The notes: generated by a model from the letters alone, not told the origin. Counted from the first letter of the stretch, positions 10,256-19,661 are shown. The stretch is DNA of 64,000 nt from Betaproteobacteria bacterium HGW-Betaproteobacteria-12 (GCA_002842345.1 PHCU01000003.1:22737-86736), one strand, 5' to 3'. Numbers and translations: made by a program.

Positions 10256-10858
10256 TCAGGGCAGCGGCGCTTTGCCCGGTTGCGGCTGGCTGTGGCAGCG
10301 GCCGCAGGAAAAGAAGGTGACGAAGGCGACGCGGTCGTGGCACTTGCCGCAGTATTCGCCGCGGAAAATGTTGCTCATCTGGATCGTCGAACTGCCGGCC
10401 TTGGTCGGGAACAGGTCCGGGTGGCAATTGCTGCAGGCCAGCCATTCGGTATGCGAGCGGTGGGGAAAGCGGACGTAAGGCATTTCCTTGGTGTTGCGCA
10501 TGATGATGTCGAGATCGAGCACTTCCATCTTCTCCTTGCCGCTCAGCCCGGCCCGCGGCTTGATCAAGCCGCGGTTGAGTGCCTGCATCCAGTCGGGGAA
10601 GCCATTGGCGTCGTAGGGCAGGTCGCGGGTGGCCTCGTCGATGCGTTGCAGACGCTGGTAGTCGGGATTGGCCAGGTCGTGATGGCGGACCGTATCGATG
10701 GCCCGGCGGGCCGCCGGCACCTGGCTCTCGGGCTGGACGTGGCGGCTCACCGGGTCGGCCACTGGCGCAGACCCCGGGGCGGCGCGCAGGAAGGCCTGGG
10801 CGGCGGGCGCCAGCAGACTGGCGAGGAGCAGGGCGCCGATCAGGCGGACAAGGGGCAT
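10256..10858 (-). CDS. trihaem c7/c3-like cytochrome
   Basis: Signal peptide; three CXXCH: CSNCH, CGKCH, CGRCH. Confidence 0.85.
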   Translation of the reverse strand: MPLVRLIGALLLASLLAPAAQAFLRAAPGSAPVADPVSRHVQPESQVPAARRAIDTVRHHDLANPDYQRLQRIDEATRDLPYDANGFPDWMQALNRGLIKPRAGLSGKEKMEVLDLDIIMRNTKEMPYVRFPHRSHTEWLACSNCHPDLFPTKAGSSTIQMSNIFRGEYCGKCHDRVAFVTFFSCGRCHSQPQPGKAPLP

Positions 10859-10863
10859 GCAGC

Positions 10864-11835
10864 TCAACTCGGCAACAGGCGTCGCAACAGGCTTTCCAGT
10901 TTGCCGGCCAGCGTCTGGCCGAGCTGGAGCGGCCGGGCTGCGCTGTCGGGCGGCGCGAGACGGCGCGCCGCTTCGGCGGCCGGCAGCGGCGGCGTGCCGG
11001 CGAGCAGGGTCGCCCGCTGGCCGAGGGCGGCCTTGAGGCTGAGGCGCAGGCTGGCGGCTTTCAGCGGCTTGGTGACCAGCTGGAAAATCTGTTGCTGCTC
11101 GATCATGCGGCCGAGCAGCTTGCCGGCCTCGGCCTCGCCGACAACGATGCTGACGATGTTCGGGTGCTGGCGCTTGAGCAGGCAGAGCAGGTGGGTCAGG
11201 TCCATCGTGCCGAGTTTGCGGGCGCAGACGACGACGCCGATGGCCGCTTCCTGGAGCAGGCGGAAGGCATCGACCGGGCTGCTCAGATGAATGATCTGCG
11301 CCAGATCGCCGGCGCTCATTTCAACCGCCGAGTGCGTCGCCTCGTCCTCGTCGAGCACCAGGATTTTCGCCTGCGGCCGCGCCGGGTCGTCCTCCCGCGG
11401 CGGCCTGGCGGCCGCCGGCAGCGCCTGGCCGCGACGCGCTTCGGCCGCCGCCTGGGCGATGATCATCGGCAGTTCGCCGACATTCCAGGGTTTGCCGATC
11501 TGGCGGAAAGGTGCCGCCTCGCCGGCCGCCGGCGCTGCGCCGGCCTCGCTCAGCAGCAGGCCGGTGGTGCGCGGCGACAGCTGGCGAACGCGCTGCAGGA
11601 AATCGCTGCCGTTGATTTCCGGCAACTGCCGGTCGCAGAGCACGACATCGAAGTCGCCGGCGCGGACGAGCGCCAGCGCCCGCTCGGCGCTGGCGCAGGT
11701 GATCACGTGGAAATCCTTGCGCAGCAGCCAGGACAGCGCCCGCAGGATGTTCGCCTCGGCATCGACGCAGAGAATGCGGACCCTGGCCGGCAGCGGGGTG
11801 CCGGCGGGAGGCAGGTCGTGCGGCGGGGCGGTCAT
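10864..11835 (-). CDS. response-regulator receiver-domain protein (two REC-like segments)
   Basis: RILCVDAEANILRALSWLL...FDVVLCDRQLPEINGSDFL receiver motif; second segment AKILVLDEDEATHSAVEM; start MTAPPHDL inferred. Confidence 0.75.
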   Translation of the reverse strand: MTAPPHDLPPAGTPLPARVRILCVDAEANILRALSWLLRKDFHVITCASAERALALVRAGDFDVVLCDRQLPEINGSDFLQRVRQLSPRTTGLLLSEAGAAPAAGEAAPFRQIGKPWNVGELPMIIAQAAAEARRGQALPAAARPPREDDPARPQAKILVLDEDEATHSAVEMSAGDLAQIIHLSSPVDAFRLLQEAAIGVVVCARKLGTMDLTHLLCLLKRQHPNIVSIVVGEAEAGKLLGRMIEQQQIFQLVTKPLKAASLRLSLKAALGQRATLLAGTPPLPAAEAARRLAPPDSAARPLQLGQTLAGKLESLLRRLLPS

Positions 11836-11858
11836 CGGCGGCCTTTCATGGCAAGAAA

Positions 11859-11874
11859 TTCCCGGTTTCGGGAA
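11859..11874. repeat. palindrome TTCCCGGTTTCGGGAA (copy 1)
   Basis: Identical 16-mer also at 38256-38271. Confidence 0.6.
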
Positions 11875-12058
11875 GCGTTTTCCCGGGATGTGTAAAGTTT
11901 CCTGCACGCTTCCGCCATCCCGATGGCGCCTCGAGCGGCCGAGTCGTCACCGGCGAAAGCGGCCGCCCGGCGGCGCTGGCCGGGCATGGCGACGATCCTT
12001 CGGGCAGCGGGGAGCGGCAAGTTTTCACGGCGGCAGCAAAAAATAGCCTGCCAAACCC

Positions 12059-12076
12059 ATATTACTTTCGTAATAT
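12059..12076. promoter_or_regulatory. perfect inverted repeat ATATTAC-TTTC-GTAATAT
   Basis: AT-rich 7-bp dyad in a divergent intergenic region. Confidence 0.5.
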
Positions 12077-12126
12077 ACGCATTCATTGTGCCAGTTTTAT
12101 CAAAGTTGGCGCGGAGGATATCCAGG

Positions 12127-13014
12127 ATGGGTTTGAGCTTGGCTCGGCATGCGGCGGTAATTTCCGGATTGGCTTCGGCATTGTTGCTGGCCGTCCTGGC
12201 CAGCTTGCTGCTGGCCGGGCTGGAGCAGCACCGGCGCAGCGAGGCACGGGAGATGACCCAGGCTTTCGCCCTGCGTCTGGTCGAGCGTTTCGGCGAGTCG
12301 CTGGGGGCGGTCTATATGCTGGCCAATACCGTCGATCGGCAGAGCGGTTCGGTGCGGCAATTCGAGGAGCGGGCCGGCGAATTGCTGCGCGATTTTCCGT
12401 TGGTTCGGGCCCTCGAACTGGCGCCGGGCGGGGTGATTACCTACGTGCATCCGCTGCGCGGCAACGAACTGGCGGTCGGCCACGACCTGCTGGTGGACAA
12501 GGCCCGCAGCCGTGAAGTGCATCTGGCCATTTCGCGGCGACAGATGGCCGTGGCCGGGCCGATGGAATTGCGCCAGGGTGGCCTTGCCGTCGTCGCCCGC
12601 TACCCGCTGTTCCTGGCGCCGGTCGCCGGGCGCGAGCAATTCTGGGGGCTGGCCATCGGCGTCGTCGATTTTCCCGCCCTGCTGCGCACTGCCGGCGATG
12701 CCGACTTCGAGCGCCTGGGCTACCGTTACCAGATCTGCTGGGTGCCGGCCGGCGAGGCCGACTGCCGGACCGTGCTCGGCGATCCGGAGCTGGCGCTGGC
12801 CGAGGCCGAGGCCTTGAAGGTCGGCTCCTCCCATGCCGACTGGCGGCTGGCTGTGCAGCGCCGTGCCGGCTGGCTGGCCGCCGGCGAACTGGGGCTCGCC
12901 GCCTTCCTCGTCCTGCTCGGCGGCATCCTCGGCGGCTGGCTGGTCGGCCGGCTGGTGGCCGACAAGTGGTGCCAGGCGAGCGATGGCGATCCCCTAGCGG
13001 CGTCGCTCGATTAG
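12127..13014 (+). CDS. orphan CHASE-domain membrane sensor without output domain
   Basis: TM-CHASE-TM; LAPGGVI...AVGHDLL...AGPMELRQGG...REQFWGLAIGVVDF similar to the sensor of the 3669-5609 kinase; ends shortly after TM2. Confidence 0.75.
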   Translation: MGLSLARHAAVISGLASALLLAVLASLLLAGLEQHRRSEAREMTQAFALRLVERFGESLGAVYMLANTVDRQSGSVRQFEERAGELLRDFPLVRALELAPGGVITYVHPLRGNELAVGHDLLVDKARSREVHLAISRRQMAVAGPMELRQGGLAVVARYPLFLAPVAGREQFWGLAIGVVDFPALLRTAGDADFERLGYRYQICWVPAGEADCRTVLGDPELALAEAEALKVGSSHADWRLAVQRRAGWLAAGELGLAAFLVLLGGILGGWLVGRLVADKWCQASDGDPLAASLD

Positions 13015-16000
13015 CGAGACGACCGGCGGCAGACTGGCCGGCAGCGGCGTTTCGGGCAGGGCATAGAGCGGCGTCCGGACGATCAGCTCTTCGAATTCGA
13101 TGGCCGGGATCGGCCGCGAGAAGTGATAGCCCTGCAGCAGATCGACCGAATTGGCGCGCAGCAGGTTCAGCTGTTCGATGGTCTCCACCCCTTCGGCGAT
13201 GATCTCGAAGCCGAGGGTGTGGCCCATGGCGACGATGGCCTTGATGATCGCCTGGGCGTTCTCGTCCTCGGCGGCGTGCATGACGAAACTGCGGTCGATC
13301 TTCAGGGTGTCGAGCGGGAACTGGTTGAGATAGCTGAGGCTGGAGTAACCGGTGCCGAAGTCGTCGATCGACAGGCGAATGCCCATTTCCTTGAGCCGGT
13401 TGAGCGTGCGGATGCCCAGTTCGCTGTCGTGCATGATCGAGCTTTCGGTCAGTTCGATCTCCAGGTAGCGCGGGTCGCAGCCGGTCTCGGCGAGGATCTG
13501 CTGGACGTCCTTGAGCAGGTTGTCGTCGGCCAGCTGGACGGCCGACAGGTTCACCGCGACGAACAGGTCGCTGCCGGTGCGCTGGCGCCAGCGCTTGTTT
13601 TCCAGACAGGCCTTGCGCAACACCCACTTGCCGACCGAGCGGATCAGCTGGGTGTCCTCGAGCAGCGGGATGAAGACGTTTGGACTGACCGCGCCGAGTT
13701 CCTCGTTATGCCAGCGCAGCAGGGCTTCGGCGCCGGCGATGCGGCCGTTGCGGGCATTGACCAGTGGCTGGAAGAAGACCGACAGTTCGCCGCGTTCCAG
13801 GGCGTGATGCAGCAGCGATTCGATGCGCATGCGCTCGGTCGAGCGGAGGTTCATTTCCTGCTGGAAGAAGCGGAAGGTGTTGCCGCCCTGCTCGATCGCC
13901 GCATACATCGCCGAGTCGGCACAGCTGACCAGACCTTCGACGGTCTGCGCATCGTCCGGGAAAATGCTGATGCCGATGCTCGCCGACAGGTGGATCTCGT
14001 GGCCCTCGATCTGGATCGCCTTGCGCAGCCGCGACTGGCAAATGACGGCGATGGCCGCTGCGTCGCTGTTGGCGTCGATGTGATTGAGGATGATGGCGAA
14101 CTCGTCGCCGCCCAGCCGGCACAGCTTGTCGCCGGAGGTGATGCTGTTCTTCAGGCGGGTGCCGGCCTCGATCAGGATGCGGTCGCCGACGGCGTGGCCG
14201 AGGCTGTCGTTGATCAGCTTGAAACGGTCGAGGTCGAGGGTGAGCACGGCCAGCTTGCGCTGCCGGCCGCTCTCGGCCAGCAGGCAGTGTTCGAGCTGGT
14301 CGTGGAAATGCGCCCGGTTGGGCAGCGCGGTCAGCGTGTCGAACTGCGACAGGAAGAGCACGCGCTTCTCGATTTCCTTGCGGTTGGTCAGGTCGGAGAA
14401 CACCGCCACATAGTTGCTGATGCTGCCGTCGGGCTGGCGGACGACGCTGATGTTCAGCCATTCCGGATAGAGGGTGCCGTCCTTGCGCCGGTTCTCGATC
14501 TCGCCATGCCATTCGCCCTTGCTCTGCAAGGATTCCCACATCGTCCTGTAGAAGCTCTGGTCCTGGCGGCCGGAACTGAGCAGGTTGGGGTTCTGCCCGA
14601 TGACTTCCTCCGGCGCGTAGCCGGTCACCGTCGAGAAGGTGTTGTTGACCAGCAGGATGCGGTTACGCGCATCGGTGATCATGATGCCTTCGGCGCTGTT
14701 CTCGAACACCCGGGCGGCCAGTTCGAGTTGCTCGGAAGCCTCGCGTTTCTGCGCTTCGGCGGCGATGCGTTCGAGGGCCTGGGAAACGTTGTTGGCCAGA
14801 TCCTCCAGCAACTGCCGCTCCTGCTCGCCGAGGCCCTGGGGCTGATGATCGAGGACGCCGATGAAGCCGCTGCTGCCGGCGCCGCTGCGGATGGGCAGCA
14901 GCGCCAGGCTGTGCAAGTGGCGGCTGGTCAGTTCGTCGACCAGGCCGATGTCGGTCAGCCCGCCGGTGGTGGCGAAATAGGCGGTGCCGTCGGCCAGCCT
15001 GGCCGGTGGATCGAGCGCGGCGATCAGCCGGCGGACCAGCCCCTCTTCCTTGCCACAGTCCGGCCCCAGGCGCAGTTGCGCCGGCGTGCCGGCGGACACC
15101 CAGGCGACCGGAAAATCGCCGCCGGCGCCGAGCAGTCCAGCCACCTGGTCGAGCAGGCGGTCGCTTTGCTGGGTGCGGAAAATGGCCTCGTTGACCTCGC
15201 TGAGCACGGTCAGGAAACGGTTGAGGCGGGCCACCTGGGACTCCACCTGCTTGCGCTCGGTGATGTCGAGCAGGATGCCGACGATGCCGCCCTTGTCGCC
15301 ATCGGTGTGGTGGAAGACGGCCTTGTGGAAGATCACGTCGCGGTTCTGGCCGTCGGCGTCGCGCACCGCCGTTTCGTAGCTCTGGGTGCCGCCGCTGGCC
15401 AGCAGCTCCATGTCGGCGCGGTTGTACATGCGGGCCAGCGCCGGTTCGGCGATGTCGAACACGGTCTTGCCGGTCAGCGCCTCGCGGTTGATCCCGATGT
15501 AGCGTTCGAAGGCATGGTTGACGCTGGTGTAGCGGCCCTTGGTGTCCTTGAAGAAGAGCGGGCTGGGAATCGCATCGATCAACTGCTCGAGGAAGTGCAG
15601 GTGTTCGCGCAGGCGCAGGTCAAGCTGTTCCTGTTCGGTAACGTCGCTACCGAATTCGAGAATGTACTCGGGCACGCCGTTCTCGCCGGGCAGCACGGTC
15701 TTGCGCACGCTGATCCAGCGCGGCGCCTGGCCCGGCATCTGGTATTTCTCGACCGGCAGTTCGATGGCCAGCTGCAGCTCGACCACCTGCTCGTCGGAAC
15801 GATTGAGCCGCTCGGCCAGTTCCGGCTCGTAGATTTCATCGTTGTGGCGGCCGATCAGCGTTTGCCGGCTGCGGGCGAAAATCTCCTCGCCCGAGCGGTT
15901 GATGCGGACGATCCGCCGGTCGCTGGCCCGCTTGAGGACGATCATCCCGGGAATGTGTTCGAAGATGCTGTCGAGCAGGCGGTGCGAGCGCTCGAGCATT

Positions 16001-16929
16001 TTCTCGGCTTCCAGGCGGTCGGCGATTTCCCGCTGCAGCGCCCGTTTCTCATCTTCGAGCAACTCGTTGGCGACGCGGATCTTCTGCTGCAGGTCGGCCG
16101 GGCGTTTGAGCGCCAGCAGGACCAGGGTGAACAAGGCCAGGCTGGCGACCAGCAGGAAGATCCAGTCGCCGGTCGCGGCGCCGGGGCGGCTTTCCTGGGC
16201 CGCCTCGAACTGCAGCTCGACGGCCCCCGGCAGGCGGATGCTCTTGCTCGCCAGGGTCGCCGCATCGCTGGCGTAGGAGTCGAACAGCAGCGCCTGCTGG
16301 TTGCTGCCGGAGGCATGGAATCGAACCCGGATGGCCAGGTTTTCCGGCGCCAGCAGATTGAGTTGCGCGGTCCGGGCAAGCGCCGAGAACGGCTGGCTGA
16401 TGGTCACGTAACCCCAGAAGCGGGTGCGCCCCTCGGGCGAGCGATTGATCATCGCCTGGGTGACGACCAGTTGCTGGCCGCGCACGCTGATCGTCGGATC
16501 GCCCATCGGCACCGGCGACTTCCACATGGTCGCCGGCCCGGTGCTGGCCAGGTCCGGTTGGCTCGGCGGCGCGCTGTGATTGGCGATGAGCAGGGCGCGG
16601 CCGCCTTCCGGCTTGATTTCCAGCTGCGCCGTCGGGCCGATGAGGCGCAGGATGTTCGACGAGGCGCGCGACAGCAGCTCGGCATTGCCCTGGTCGTAAC
16701 TGTCGCTGAGGACGGCGGTGGCGACGATCGTCTGGTCGATGGCGTGGGCCACCGAGTTGGCGACGGCCTCGATGCGCAGCGCCGCCTGGTCGTTGGCCGC
16801 CTGGCCGGCGCCGTTGTGCTGCAGGTAGAGATTGAGGGCGACGGGGGCCGCGAAGGCCAGCGTAATCGCTGCCGCCGTCAGGTGGCTTGCCTCCTTGGCG
16901 CGGTCAAGCAGTCGCTGCCATGTACCCAT
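12994..16929 (-). CDS. large multi-PAS/GAF GGDEF-EAL protein with CHASE-like sensor
   Basis: 1311 aa; GGDEF; GAEALLRW; DDFGTGYSSL; multiple PAS domains; GAF-like segment. Confidence 0.93.
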   Translation of the reverse strand: MGTWQRLLDRAKEASHLTAAAITLAFAAPVALNLYLQHNGAGQAANDQAALRIEAVANSVAHAIDQTIVATAVLSDSYDQGNAELLSRASSNILRLIGPTAQLEIKPEGGRALLIANHSAPPSQPDLASTGPATMWKSPVPMGDPTISVRGQQLVVTQAMINRSPEGRTRFWGYVTISQPFSALARTAQLNLLAPENLAIRVRFHASGSNQQALLFDSYASDAATLASKSIRLPGAVELQFEAAQESRPGAATGDWIFLLVASLALFTLVLLALKRPADLQQKIRVANELLEDEKRALQREIADRLEAEKMLERSHRLLDSIFEHIPGMIVLKRASDRRIVRINRSGEEIFARSRQTLIGRHNDEIYEPELAERLNRSDEQVVELQLAIELPVEKYQMPGQAPRWISVRKTVLPGENGVPEYILEFGSDVTEQEQLDLRLREHLHFLEQLIDAIPSPLFFKDTKGRYTSVNHAFERYIGINREALTGKTVFDIAEPALARMYNRADMELLASGGTQSYETAVRDADGQNRDVIFHKAVFHHTDGDKGGIVGILLDITERKQVESQVARLNRFLTVLSEVNEAIFRTQQSDRLLDQVAGLLGAGGDFPVAWVSAGTPAQLRLGPDCGKEEGLVRRLIAALDPPARLADGTAYFATTGGLTDIGLVDELTSRHLHSLALLPIRSGAGSSGFIGVLDHQPQGLGEQERQLLEDLANNVSQALERIAAEAQKREASEQLELAARVFENSAEGIMITDARNRILLVNNTFSTVTGYAPEEVIGQNPNLLSSGRQDQSFYRTMWESLQSKGEWHGEIENRRKDGTLYPEWLNISVVRQPDGSISNYVAVFSDLTNRKEIEKRVLFLSQFDTLTALPNRAHFHDQLEHCLLAESGRQRKLAVLTLDLDRFKLINDSLGHAVGDRILIEAGTRLKNSITSGDKLCRLGGDEFAIILNHIDANSDAAAIAVICQSRLRKAIQIEGHEIHLSASIGISIFPDDAQTVEGLVSCADSAMYAAIEQGGNTFRFFQQEMNLRSTERMRIESLLHHALERGELSVFFQPLVNARNGRIAGAEALLRWHNEELGAVSPNVFIPLLEDTQLIRSVGKWVLRKACLENKRWRQRTGSDLFVAVNLSAVQLADDNLLKDVQQILAETGCDPRYLEIELTESSIMHDSELGIRTLNRLKEMGIRLSIDDFGTGYSSLSYLNQFPLDTLKIDRSFVMHAAEDENAQAIIKAIVAMGHTLGFEIIAEGVETIEQLNLLRANSVDLLQGYHFSRPIPAIEFEELIVRTPLYALPETPLPASLPPVVSLIERRR

Positions 16930-17021
16930 TGCGTCCCCCGGTTGCCGCGGAATGGTTCCGGGCTATCTCGCGGAATACAGAGCAAAAACAGCGCCATGCC
17001 GCCGCTTGCCGGCCACCTGTC

Positions 17022-18005
17022 TTAGCGGGCGGCGGCCTTGTCCTTGCCGATCGGGTGGAAGGCGCGATTGATGTAGGCCAGGATGGCGCGGATCTCGGCG
17101 TTGCCGAGCACCGACTTCCAGGCCGGCATCGAGGTGTTGGGCAGGCCCTCGCGGATGGCGTGGGTCAGCGACTCGGGCGTCGCCTGGCGCATGAAGGCCG
17201 GGCTGCGCAGGTCACGCGGCGGCGGCTCGAGGAAGCGGCCGATCCAGTTCTGGCCGCTGCCGTCGTGGCCGTGGCAGAAGGCGCAGTTGACCTCGAACAG
17301 GCGTTTGCCGCGCCGTTCGAGCCGGGTCATGCCGGGCACCTTGGGCGGAATGTCGTGCAGCGCATAGGGGCTGGCGCTGGTCATCGCGTCGATCTTCGGC
17401 GGATTGGCCAGCGAGAAATGATTGCGCGGGTAGGACAGCGGCCGCGATTCCCAGGCGACATCGTCCTCGGTGGCGGCGCCGCGGTCGTGGCAGCTGACGC
17501 AACTGGACAGGTAGAGGCGCTTGCCGGCGGCCTCGTTTTCGCTCAGATTTTCCCAGGGACGGGAAAGTGGAATCTCACCTTTGGCGAAAGGGAAGGCGGC
17601 CTGGTAGCGCTCGTGCTCCGGCCAGCCGTTCTCGACCGTGTGGTAACGGGTGTTGTCGGCCTTGCGCTGGACGAACTCGTCGACGACGAAGGCGGCGACG
17701 GCCTGCATCTCGGCCTCGCTGATGATGCCGACGAACGGCTTCATCGCCGTGCCGGGGCGGCCTTCGCGCAGCACCGTCAGCACCTGGGCGGCGTTCAGGC
17801 GGGCCGGGTCGGCCTGCTTGAAATTGGTCGGCCGCGGGCTGAGGTAGGTGGCGGCCAGCGTCTGCCCGTCGCCGGAATAACCGTGGCAGAAATAGCAGCG
17901 GTAGTTATAGACGGCTCGCCCGGCCTCGACCAGCGCCGGGGCGGCGGTGGCCGGGGCGAGCAGGCAGGCGCCGGCGAGCAGCGTCAAAGCGGCACGGATC
18001 AACAT
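17022..18005 (-). CDS. trihaem c-type cytochrome (class I domains)
   Basis: Signal peptide; CYFCH, CVSCH, CAFCH. Confidence 0.9.
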   Translation of the reverse strand: MLIRAALTLLAGACLLAPATAAPALVEAGRAVYNYRCYFCHGYSGDGQTLAATYLSPRPTNFKQADPARLNAAQVLTVLREGRPGTAMKPFVGIISEAEMQAVAAFVVDEFVQRKADNTRYHTVENGWPEHERYQAAFPFAKGEIPLSRPWENLSENEAAGKRLYLSSCVSCHDRGAATEDDVAWESRPLSYPRNHFSLANPPKIDAMTSASPYALHDIPPKVPGMTRLERRGKRLFEVNCAFCHGHDGSGQNWIGRFLEPPPRDLRSPAFMRQATPESLTHAIREGLPNTSMPAWKSVLGNAEIRAILAYINRAFHPIGKDKAAAR

Positions 18006-18027
18006 GTTGCAGCCTCGGCGGAACGGT

Positions 18028-19065
18028 CTACTTGCCGGCCTTGCCGCGGCCCTGCTGGACGAAGCGGCGGAAGACGAATTCGCTGACGTCGGTCATCTCC
18101 TGCTCGCTCAGCACCTTGCTCCAGGCTGGCATCTCGGCGCCCAGACGACCGTCGTGCACGGCGGTGTAGATGGCCTGGCGGTTGAAGGCGAGGCGGAAGT
18201 TCTTGTCGATGAAATTGCGTGGCTTCGGATTGATGAAGTAGGCGCGCGGCCCCTTGCCGTCGCCCTTGGTGCCGTGGCAGGTGGCGCAGTTGGCCATGTA
18301 CATCTTTTCGCCCTTGCGCAGGTCGCCGCTCAGGCCGTTGGCGAACGGCAGGTCCATCCCTTCCGCATCCGGCAGGCTCTCCTGGCCGGCCCGGGCCTTG
18401 GTGCCGGAAATGCCGCCGGTGGCCGGCAGCATCAGGCCGGCGCGGACGTAATCGACGACCGCTTCGATGTCGCTGGCCGGCAGGCGGCCGGCGAAGGCGG
18501 CCATGGCGGTGTTCGGGCGGCCGTTGGTGACGGCGCCGAGCATCCGTTCGCGGGTCAGTTCGGCGCGCGCCCGCGGCGTCGTGAAGTCGCGCGGCGGGAT
18601 CAGCCCGGCGGCGCTCGGCGCACCCTGGCCGCGCTCGCCGTGACAGACCATGCAGTTCTGCGCATAGACGGTGCGGCCGCGCTGCAGCTTCGGATCGAGC
18701 GAGACCTGCTGGAAGGTGCTGCGGATGTAATCGGCCAGCGCGGCGATTTCCTTGGCGTTCAACTGGGTCGTCCAGCCGGTCATGGCGGTGCCCGGCTTGC
18801 CGTGGGTGATGATGGTGATCATCGTCTCGCGCGTCAGTTCGGGGGCGCGGGTGAAGTCCTTGGGCGGCGGCACCAGGCTGCCCTTGGCCCGGCTGTTGCC
18901 GTCGCCGCGGTCGCCGTGGCAGACCGAGCAGTAGTTGTGATAGAGCACGTCCGGTCGCACCGCCGCCGATTGGGCGGTGGGCTCGGCGGCGCCGGCAACG
19001 GCGCTGACCAGTGAAAAAACGACAAGCAGCAGGCTGCTGGTGAAGGGGAAATGCCGGGTCATCAC
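18028..19065 (-). CDS. trihaem c-type cytochrome (class I domains)
   Basis: Signal peptide; CSVCH, CMVCH, CATCH. Confidence 0.9.
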   Translation of the reverse strand: MMTRHFPFTSSLLLVVFSLVSAVAGAAEPTAQSAAVRPDVLYHNYCSVCHGDRGDGNSRAKGSLVPPPKDFTRAPELTRETMITIITHGKPGTAMTGWTTQLNAKEIAALADYIRSTFQQVSLDPKLQRGRTVYAQNCMVCHGERGQGAPSAAGLIPPRDFTTPRARAELTRERMLGAVTNGRPNTAMAAFAGRLPASDIEAVVDYVRAGLMLPATGGISGTKARAGQESLPDAEGMDLPFANGLSGDLRKGEKMYMANCATCHGTKGDGKGPRAYFINPKPRNFIDKNFRLAFNRQAIYTAVHDGRLGAEMPAWSKVLSEQEMTDVSEFVFRRFVQQGRGKAGK

Positions 19066-19094
19066 GTCACGCTCTCCGTAGGACTTTGATCTTG

Positions 19095-19121
19095 ATTGCT
19101 TGGCCGCTAGCGTCTAGCAAT
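19095..19121. promoter_or_regulatory. 27-bp imperfect dyad ATTGCT-TGGC-CGCTAGCG-TCT-AGCAAT
   Basis: Outer 6-bp arms plus central 8-bp palindrome between divergent cytochrome genes, upstream of a sigma-54-like promoter. Confidence 0.45.
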
Positions 19122-19131
19122 ATTCAGGCCG
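19116..19131 (-). promoter_or_regulatory. candidate weak sigma-54 promoter (minus) CGGCCTG-AATA-TTGCT
   Basis: GG and GC elements with correct spacing; 3 mismatches to TGGCACG-N4-TTGCW. Confidence 0.35.
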
Positions 19132-19145
19132 GTGCGGCGATATGG

Positions 19146-19161
19146 TGGCATGGCAATTGCT
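19146..19161 (+). promoter_or_regulatory. sigma-54 (-24/-12) promoter TGGCATG-GCAA-TTGCT
   Basis: One mismatch to TGGCACG-N4-TTGCW; 47 nt upstream of the cytochrome start at 19208. Confidence 0.75.
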
Positions 19162-19207
19162 ACGATGAGAAGAGTTTTTTTGCACATTGTTCACTGGCCT
19201 GGAATGC

Positions 19208-19546
19208 ATGAGTCCTTCGTGGATCTTCGCGCTGTTGTTGCTCCTGCCGTCGCTTGTCGATGCGGCGGAGCCGCGCAGGAAAAGCGGCGAGCACGCCAGC
19301 CTGCCGCTGAACGGCCGCGAAGTCTATGTCCGTTCCTGCGCCATGTGTCACTCGACCGGCGCCGGCGGGGCGCCGCGTCTGGGCAGTGGCGAGGATTGGG
19401 CGGAACGGGCGAAGAAGGGTCCGGCGGAATTGATGGTATCGGTCTTGCGTGGCAAGGGCGGCATGCCGCCGAAGGGCGGCAATGCCTCCCTGACGCGGGT
19501 CGAAGCCTATCTGGCGCTTGACTACATGTTGAATGTCGAGAAATAG
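19208..19546 (+). CDS. monohaem cytochrome c5-like protein
   Basis: Signal peptide; CAMCHSTGAGGAPRLG; GGMPPKGG. Confidence 0.9.
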   Translation: MSPSWIFALLLLLPSLVDAAEPRRKSGEHASLPLNGREVYVRSCAMCHSTGAGGAPRLGSGEDWAERAKKGPAELMVSVLRGKGGMPPKGGNASLTRVEAYLALDYMLNVEK

Positions 19547-19556
19547 TTTCCAGACG

Positions 19557-19621
19557 GGCTGCCGGGCGAAAGTACATCGAAACGTACTTGGTCACCTCCC
19601 TGAACACTTGTTCCGGTAGCC
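19557..19621 (+). ncRNA. candidate structured leader RNA (multi-stem)
   Basis: Hand fold: GGCTGCCGG/CCGGTAGCC closing stem, AAGTAC/GTACTT hairpin, GAAC-ACTT-GTTC hairpin; precedes a terminator and RBS. Confidence 0.45.
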
Positions 19622-19627
19622 ATTTGC

Positions 19628-19661
19628 CCGCAACCCGAGCAATCGGGTTGCGGTTTTTTTT
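19628..19661 (+). terminator. intrinsic terminator immediately upstream of the tetrahaem gene RBS
   Basis: CCGCAACCCGA-gcaa-TCGGGTTGCGG followed by a T-tract, then ACTGGAGTTGGG and ATG at 19681. Confidence 0.85.

Noticed and set aside
13123-17025. 1300-aa plus-strand ORF opposite the GGDEF-EAL gene
   Set aside because: Antisense shadow ORF from high-GC codon bias; low-complexity composition, no domains; the opposite strand encodes a clear multidomain protein
19628-19661. Assigning the 19.6-kb leader to the c-di-GMP-I (GEMM) riboswitch class
   Set aside because: I could not find the conserved GEMM core; kept only as an unclassified structured leader
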